Shown: piece after piece, positions 6,250 to 11,195 of the stretch
Numbering within the stretch: the stretch's first letter is position 1
How the letters are laid out: every line of letters begins with the position of its first letter
Assembly (NCBI GenBank): GCA_902767125.1
Contig: CACXGJ010000158.1
Coordinates: 1-11,195 of the forward strand
DNA length: 11,195 nucleotides
Origin: an uncultured Ruminococcus sp.
GTDB taxonomy: Bacteria > Bacillota > Clostridia > Oscillospirales > Acutalibacteraceae
Direction: 5' to 3'
Program-made: the position numbers and the translations under genes
The notes under the pieces: generated by a model
The model's database searches: none
Seen by the model: the letters and a program-made list of their open reading frames with translations, nothing else
Told to the model about the DNA's origin: nothing

Positions 6250-7707
6250 ATGGCGGACAGGGTAAGAGAGCTTGAAAAGGAAATTGATGAGCTTCAGAGA
6301 CAGCTCCGTCAGCAGAATCAGAATGCTGAAAATGAACGTCAGCGTATGCTGAATGAAAGCATGAGGGCGATAGAGCATTATCAGCAGGATATGAAAAGGG
6401 CTGTGCGAGAGCATGACGAAAATGCCAAAAAAGAATATGAGCGTTTGCTGAAGGAGTATCAGCGGAATATTGACAGGGACGTTCAGAATGAAATTGCCGA
6501 TATGAACGGTAATTACAGAAAACTGCTTGATGATGTCAGGAGGAGCGAACAGGAGCTTGAGAGGAAGAACAGGGAGCTTGAAGCGGCAGTTCAGTCTGTC
6601 AGAAATGATATGTCCGTGAGAAACGAGGGCAGCAGTCGGGAGGCAAAGGAATATCTTTTAAAAGCGACAGGGGAGTTCCATGAAATAGAAAAAAAGCCGC
6701 ATGAAAAGTTCATGCCCAAAAGATTGAATATTTTTTATAATGCAATAAAGGATGGTCAGATGCTGTATAAAGCAGGGCTGTTTGAAGCGGCAACAGCAGT
6801 TGCGATATCAGCGAAAGCAGGTCTTGAAAGACTCGGATATAATATTGACGATAAGGTCATCGAATGGGACAGACAGTATGAGCTGTTCAAGATGAAGCTG
6901 AATTATTTTTCCGCACAGCTCCGGCAGGAGCTTGATGACTGGGAGACGTTCATCGGAGAAAAAAGCAAGGATGATTCCGAGATGAGAAAGAAACATCTTG
7001 TTGAAATAAATTATTGGTCGAAGGGAGAATTTGCAAGGCTTGTACAGTCAATGAACAAATACAGGAAAATTGCAGCCGAAATTCAGAAGACAGGCAAGGA
7101 TGAGTATCTGAAAAAGCCCGAAAGTGCGAATACGGATGAGCTGAAGGAGTATATCAGGGATATAAGCGAATTGAATGAAAGGCTTTCTGTTTTCAGTAAT
7201 TTGTATAAGTTGAGATATTCTACATCATGTCAGAGAGCGGATTGGGGAGAGGATATCATAGATTTTCTTTCGGATGAGATAAATCTGCAATGGCATGAGG
7301 AAATGACGGGTTATCGTCAGGCAAGTGAAGAAACACTTTCTTCAAAGGATTTCAGGGACTATGTGAAGATAACATTCAATGATGAAACAGTGACGGAAGA
7401 TACAAGAGAGTGGCTGAAGCTTGTCTTTGAAAATTCGTCGGGGAATATGATATATATATATCTTGTGCCTGTTGAAGCGAAGAATAATGTTGAGAACAGG
7501 ATAATCATTCATATAGACTATGGCGGGGCAGAACAGGAAATGTATTCCCGTGACATATATCAGCACGTTTGCGAAGCAGTGAAGTGTGACAGTGAAAATT
7601 CAGGCATAGTAAATTATGCGTCTGATATAAATGCACTCAAAATGAATACGAACAGATCATTTAGTGACACTGCACGTGATTTGGAAAATATGAAGAAAAA
7701 ATCATAG
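6250..7707 (+). CDS. Large coiled-coil protein, soluble paralogue of the next gene
   Basis: 485 residues, function unknown. Residues 1-115 form a long charged coiled coil rich in Gln, Arg and Glu. From AKEYLLKATG (132 on) through AIKDGQMLYKAGLFEAATAVAISAKAGLERL and IDDKVIEWDRQYEL the protein aligns with the following gene's product, with near-identical spacing. The C-terminal third has predicted beta strands (YVKITFND, WLKLVFENSSGNMIYIYLVPVEA, RIIIHIDYGGAEQEMYSRDIYQHV), again similar in layout to that of the neighbour. There is no membrane segment, so it is probably cytosolic. The start is ATG 6250, with GGAG (6237-6240) 9 nt upstream; GTG 6247 immediately before it is an alternative. It begins 14 nt after the previous stop. 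A tetratricopeptide-like helical repeat in the LYKAGLFEAA region is possible but not demonstrable by eye. Confidence 0.87.
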   Translation: MADRVRELEKEIDELQRQLRQQNQNAENERQRMLNESMRAIEHYQQDMKRAVREHDENAKKEYERLLKEYQRNIDRDVQNEIADMNGNYRKLLDDVRRSEQELERKNRELEAAVQSVRNDMSVRNEGSSREAKEYLLKATGEFHEIEKKPHEKFMPKRLNIFYNAIKDGQMLYKAGLFEAATAVAISAKAGLERLGYNIDDKVIEWDRQYELFKMKLNYFSAQLRQELDDWETFIGEKSKDDSEMRKKHLVEINYWSKGEFARLVQSMNKYRKIAAEIQKTGKDEYLKKPESANTDELKEYIRDISELNERLSVFSNLYKLRYSTSCQRADWGEDIIDFLSDEINLQWHEEMTGYRQASEETLSSKDFRDYVKITFNDETVTEDTREWLKLVFENSSGNMIYIYLVPVEAKNNVENRIIIHIDYGGAEQEMYSRDIYQHVCEAVKCDSENSGIVNYASDINALKMNTNRSFSDTARDLENMKKKS

Positions 7708-7728
7708 TTTGAAAGGAGTTTAGATAAA

Positions 7729-9342
7729 ATGAGCGGAGAATCGAGCGGATTGATATTGGTACCGTTGCTGTTGGCAGGAGGACTTCCGCTGCTGGTGGGA
7801 GGACTTGCAGTTGCAGGAGTTGCAGCAGCAGCCAGGGGTGCAGTAAATGCAGCCAACAGCCGTAACGCAAGAAATCAGCGTCAGGAAAATGTGAGGAATA
7901 ATATGCAGCAGTATCAGGGCTATTATCAGGGATATAATGAGCCTGCAAGGACAATGCCCCCTGCACAGCCTATTCAGAGACCTCAAATAAATACAAGTGT
8001 TGCTGAAAATAAGATAGGTAATTTCCGTGAAGAAATGGATCGGAGCATGAACAGTCAGGCAAAGCTGAATGCACAGACCTTTGATAGAATGATGAATGAG
8101 CTTGAGCTTCAAAGGTCAGAGCTTAATAAGATTGCCGAACAGAATGATATGGCAGCCTATCAGGAGTATCTCGGAAAGCTGAAAAATGCCCGTACACAGT
8201 CTATGAAGAATATATACAAGGCACAGAATGATTTCAATATGGGATATAAAAAGGAAATCGGCGAAGCAATGGGACGTGTCACGGAGAACATCAATGCAAA
8301 ATACTCTGAAAATCTGAATGAATTGCAGAGGCTGCAAAATGATATTCAGGCTAAAGATGAAAAGGCAAGGGAGATAGCGAAGGACTATATCAGTCAAGCG
8401 AAAGGTCTTTTGAAGTCGCTCAAGGATGACTTTGAGGGGGAGAAGTATTCTTCAAGGCAGATGGTGTCACTTAATGATCAACTTAATGAAGCTATTGACC
8501 TTTATAATAAAGGCAGATATGAAAGTGCCTTGGCAAGCTCAAAGGATGTTGCGGTAAATGCCCTTGATGAGATATTTGAGGCTGATGCCAAAAAGCAGGA
8601 ATGGGAAAATTATTACGGACTTGCACTTGTTCTTTCGGAGGAAGTAAGAAATTTTGTTCAGGTTCAGGGAACGATCACGCAGGAGGCAAAGGACTATGCG
8701 GAAAAGGCGGCAGGGAAACCCGTTTCGGATGATATAGTTGGTGTAAGGATATCTGATTATACGGATAAAAATGCCAAAGGTCAGACAAGGTATGATTATA
8801 TTCTGAATAAATGCAATGAATTGTATGATGCGTTGAGGGCAGATAATGCAGATCGGCTCACGACACAGCAGCTCAAGGAATGTATTGACTTTATGAACAA
8901 TGAGCTTTATCCGCAGGCATCCCAATGTATCAATAAGGGTATCATCAATATGAACAATGCCTTTTCACGTCAGAACATGAGTGAGGAAATAATAGATTTC
9001 TTCGAGGAGCATAATTTCATGTTCAGCGGCTATGCGTATGAAAATGACTGTCACGATAAAGCTCTGCATATAGGTCTTACAAATGAATCGACAGGAGAGG
9101 AGCTTATTGTAACGCTTGCCCCCGAATTTATGCCTGACGGAGATATTCAGACGAAGGTGGATGTGAAGCAGATAAAGGGTGACGAGGCTAATGAAACACG
9201 AAAGGCATATTACAGAGAGTGCATAGAGAATGTTGTGAAGGGAAGTAACCCGTATGCAAGTGTTGATATAAAGTGCAATGCTGAAACGAAGAATAAGCTT
9301 TCCTCGGATACCGAGACCAAAAAGAAATTGAAGATGGAGTAA
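7729..9342 (+). CDS. Membrane-anchored coiled-coil protein, paralogue of the previous gene
   Basis: 537 residues, function unknown. Residues 8-35 are a continuous Leu/Gly/Ala/Val-rich hydrophobic segment with a central Pro (GGLPLLVGG), followed by Arg residues; by the positive-inside rule one helix would place the rest in the cytoplasm, though a re-entrant hairpin is also possible. There is no signal-peptidase motif I trust. Residues 43-90 are a Gln/Asn/Pro/Tyr-rich flexible linker, 95-235 a helical coiled-coil region. From AKDYISQAKG (217 on) through AIDLYNKGRYESALASSKDVAVNALDEI and DAKKQEWENYYGL it aligns with the previous protein, and the C-terminal beta-containing part (ALHIGLTNESTGEELIVTLAPE...) is comparable. 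ATG 7729 follows AAAGGAG (7712-7718) by 10 nt. It is likely a membrane partner or anchor for the soluble paralogue. Confidence 0.87.
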   Translation: MSGESSGLILVPLLLAGGLPLLVGGLAVAGVAAAARGAVNAANSRNARNQRQENVRNNMQQYQGYYQGYNEPARTMPPAQPIQRPQINTSVAENKIGNFREEMDRSMNSQAKLNAQTFDRMMNELELQRSELNKIAEQNDMAAYQEYLGKLKNARTQSMKNIYKAQNDFNMGYKKEIGEAMGRVTENINAKYSENLNELQRLQNDIQAKDEKAREIAKDYISQAKGLLKSLKDDFEGEKYSSRQMVSLNDQLNEAIDLYNKGRYESALASSKDVAVNALDEIFEADAKKQEWENYYGLALVLSEEVRNFVQVQGTITQEAKDYAEKAAGKPVSDDIVGVRISDYTDKNAKGQTRYDYILNKCNELYDALRADNADRLTTQQLKECIDFMNNELYPQASQCINKGIINMNNAFSRQNMSEEIIDFFEEHNFMFSGYAYENDCHDKALHIGLTNESTGEELIVTLAPEFMPDGDIQTKVDVKQIKGDEANETRKAYYRECIENVVKGSNPYASVDIKCNAETKNKLSSDTETKKKLKME

Positions 9343-9345
9343 AAA

Positions 9346-11195
9346 ATGAGTTCGATACTTGAAAGACCGAATCTGAATAAAATATTTCTGATATACGGAA
9401 ACTTGGATGATATGTTCATATCGCCCGATCTGCAGAAAAATAATTTTCGTCCGTATCTCAATGCTTATTTAAAGAGTTTGGGATATAAGAAGATAGTTTT
9501 TTATTCAGGTGCGAAGAATACAGGGAAATACGTGCTTGACGATGAAAGTGCTGTTCTTGCCATAAATAAAAATAAAAGGCAGAATAAGGAAAATCAGAAC
9601 ACCGATAAGCCCAAAAGAAGAATTTTGAGTCCCCGTGCAAGACAGCAGAATAATGATGAGGATAAGAAGCAGGAAAGATCACAGGAACAGCAGATAAAGG
9701 ATGATGCGGAGAGGTCATCTGAAAATGCCAAGCCGCAGGATAATAAAATGGTCTATAAACAGCCGAAGATAACACCTGCCGAATTTTTGGATGATGCTAA
9801 AAGGATGATGGCGGATTCGAGCATAAAAACAGCAGTTGTTTTTACATTCTTTCAGGATTTTGTGACGGATAATTCAGCTCCTCAACAGCAGTATTCGGAA
9901 TTGTTATCTCATTTGTGGGATGAATACACACTCAATGCCAATGAAAATATCTGTATATTTCTCGCCCCTCAAATGAATGCTGATTCAATTTCGGGAATGT
10001 TCGACAAACTGCAAAGCGGAGATGTTTTCCGCAACAGATTTTTCAATGAGAATAAGACTATCAACAGAAGCTGTACAATGTATGTCGGACTGCCGAATCA
10101 GGATGAATTTAGATATATGCTTGAATATCTTCGTATAGTTGGTGATAATGGAAAGAAGCTGACCTATAAGATAAAGGATATTCCGAAAATGGTCTCGGCA
10201 TTGATGTATTTAAGCCGTGAGGCTGACAGGGAGGAAAATCGTGCAGGCTATTTAAGTTCGGTTTATGAGAATATAGCATATTACATGAAGTATTATGACG
10301 GAGACAGAGTGCCGTTTGATGAAGGTGTCATAAATAAGATATACAGTCGATTCAAGGCTGATTCGGGTGATCCTATGGAAATTCTGATGAATACAAAGGG
10401 TTGGGAAAGTGTTGCAAAGAGAATACAGGAAATAGTTAAAGACTATAAGCAGAAAAAAGCCCGTATATTAGCCGAAAGACCTGCGTCAAAGAAAGAAAAG
10501 AAATTAGTATGTGCAAGTGAGAGAATAAATACACCTGATGATAATATCGAATTTGATTATCCTGTACCGCATTTTGTCATCAAAGGAAATCCGGGTGTAG
10601 GAAAAACGACTGTTGCAAGATTAATAGGACAGATATTCTATGAAAATGGGATTTTGAAAAAAGGCTTGACCGTTGAAGCAACGAGAGATGATTTGATAGA
10701 CAGATATGTCGGTGGAACAACCGGCAAGACAAGAGAAGCTGTCATGTCGGCACAAGAGGGTGTTTTATTTATAGATGACGCATATTCACTGCTTGACGGC
10801 AGTGAGGAAAATAATTATCCGAAGCAGGCGATAGATGAATTGGTAGCTATAATGACCAATCCGAAGCAGTACAGATTTTGTATGATAATGGCAGGCTATC
10901 CCGAACCTATGGACGAGTTGCTGAAAATGAATGCAGGATTGTCGAGTCGTTTCAGCAAGGCGAATATACTGACAATAGAGGACTATGAGCCTGATTTATT
11001 GAAGGATATATTTGTATCGAACTGCAGGAAAGACGGATATAAAATTGATGAAACGCTTGATTTGGACTTGTTCTTCAAAAATCTGTATGACCAGCGTGAC
11101 AGGGCAAATTTCGGCAATGCAAGGGATGTAGTTGCAGTTGCAAGGGAAGCAAAAATGCAGTCATCATTGAGAGATGATGAAGCGAGGCTTATAAC
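9346..11195 (+). CDS. CbbX/SpoVK-class AAA+ ATPase with degenerate N-terminal half (3' end outside window)
   Basis: Open to the right edge: 616 codons without a stop. ATG 9346 follows GGAG (9336-9339) at 6 nt and lies 3 nt after the previous stop. The C-terminal motor is intact: Walker A GNPGVGKTT (414-422, Lys420), Walker B VLFIDDAYS (473-481), sensor-1 region MIMAGYPEPMDELL, arginine finger in GLSSRF (Arg535) and sensor-2 GNAR (Arg593). These are hallmarks of the CbbX/CfxQ/SpoVK group, hexameric protein-remodelling ATPases. Walker B reads Asp-Asp where the second residue is usually Glu. Residues 1-240 have no usable P-loop but follow an ATPase-like order: IFLIYGNLDDMF (13-24), KKIVFYS, a Gln/Asn/Lys/Glu linker (about 74-140), VVFTFFQDF (164-172), NICIFLAP (201-208) and VGLPNQDEFRYML, suggesting a degenerate AAA domain. 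It is probably the energy-using component of the operon-encoded assembly. Confidence 0.92.
   Translation, partial: MSSILERPNLNKIFLIYGNLDDMFISPDLQKNNFRPYLNAYLKSLGYKKIVFYSGAKNTGKYVLDDESAVLAINKNKRQNKENQNTDKPKRRILSPRARQQNNDEDKKQERSQEQQIKDDAERSSENAKPQDNKMVYKQPKITPAEFLDDAKRMMADSSIKTAVVFTFFQDFVTDNSAPQQQYSELLSHLWDEYTLNANENICIFLAPQMNADSISGMFDKLQSGDVFRNRFFNENKTINRSCTMYVGLPNQDEFRYMLEYLRIVGDNGKKLTYKIKDIPKMVSALMYLSREADREENRAGYLSSVYENIAYYMKYYDGDRVPFDEGVINKIYSRFKADSGDPMEILMNTKGWESVAKRIQEIVKDYKQKKARILAERPASKKEKKLVCASERINTPDDNIEFDYPVPHFVIKGNPGVGKTTVARLIGQIFYENGILKKGLTVEATRDDLIDRYVGGTTGKTREAVMSAQEGVLFIDDAYSLLDGSEENNYPKQAIDELVAIMTNPKQYRFCMIMAGYPEPMDELLKMNAGLSSRFSKANILTIEDYEPDLLKDIFVSNCRKDGYKIDETLDLDLFFKNLYDQRDRANFGNARDVVAVAREAKMQSSLRDDEARLI

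Noticed and set aside
7720..8112. Minus-strand open frames over the membrane-anchored coiled-coil gene (also 7661-7966)
   Set aside because: Cys/Ile/His-rich low-quality translations antisense to a well-supported gene, with no ribosome site and no family resemblance.
9458..9775. Minus-strand open frame opposite the AAA+ gene
   Set aside because: Antisense to the continuous coding frame 9346-11195, which carries clear AAA+ motifs; the translation looks like a shadow.

Overview
The window looks like a chromosomal stretch of a low-to-moderate GC Firmicute, most likely a gut Clostridia of the Ruminococcus / Oscillospiraceae type. This rests on strong GGAGG-type ribosome binding sites, heavy use of AGA/AGG and ATA codons, consensus TTGACA/TATAAT promoters, T-tailed hairpin terminators and the protein families present. 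The genus is a guess. Every supported gene lies on the + strand, there is no gene-free stretch over 300 bases, and I see no RNA gene, insertion sequence, CRISPR array or phage gene.

Layout. (1) Positions 2-517 hold the C-terminal end of a TelA-type toxic-anion-resistance protein, closed by a strong intrinsic terminator (542-580). (2) Positions 600-2259 are a self-contained transcription unit: an extended -10 promoter, a neurotransmitter:sodium symporter (NSS/SNF) family transporter (683-2206) and its own terminator. (3) A near-perfect promoter (TTGACA, 17 bp, TATAAT, 2269-2297) starts a long operon that runs off the right edge. It contains four tandem TerD-family genes (2369-4846), an NrdG-like radical-SAM activase (4924-5565), a small coiled-coil protein (5555-6235), two larger coiled-coil proteins that are paralogues of each other (6250-7707, and 7729-9342 with an N-terminal membrane segment), and a CbbX/SpoVK-class AAA+ ATPase (9346 to the edge, no stop reached).

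How the parts may work together. TerD proteins are calcium-binding, beta-sandwich stress proteins of the tellurite-resistance (Ter) group, and TelA is a frequent companion. The unfamiliar part is the downstream block of radical-SAM enzyme, three coiled-coil proteins (one apparently membrane-anchored) and AAA+ motor. Tight spacing and a common promoter suggest co-expression with the TerD array. My inference is a membrane-associated assembly in which the TerD proteins sense or bind metal, the coiled-coil pair forms a scaffold, and the AAA+ protein remodels it. The radical-SAM protein would modify a member of the complex or a small molecule. The families are recognisable, but the function of the whole set is not established from sequence.

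The most notable observations are the soluble/membrane paralogue pair, the tandem architecture of the AAA+ protein (apparently degenerate N-terminal ATPase-like half plus intact C-terminal motor with an unusual Asp-Asp Walker B), the orphan radical-SAM activase, and the graded divergence of the four TerD copies.
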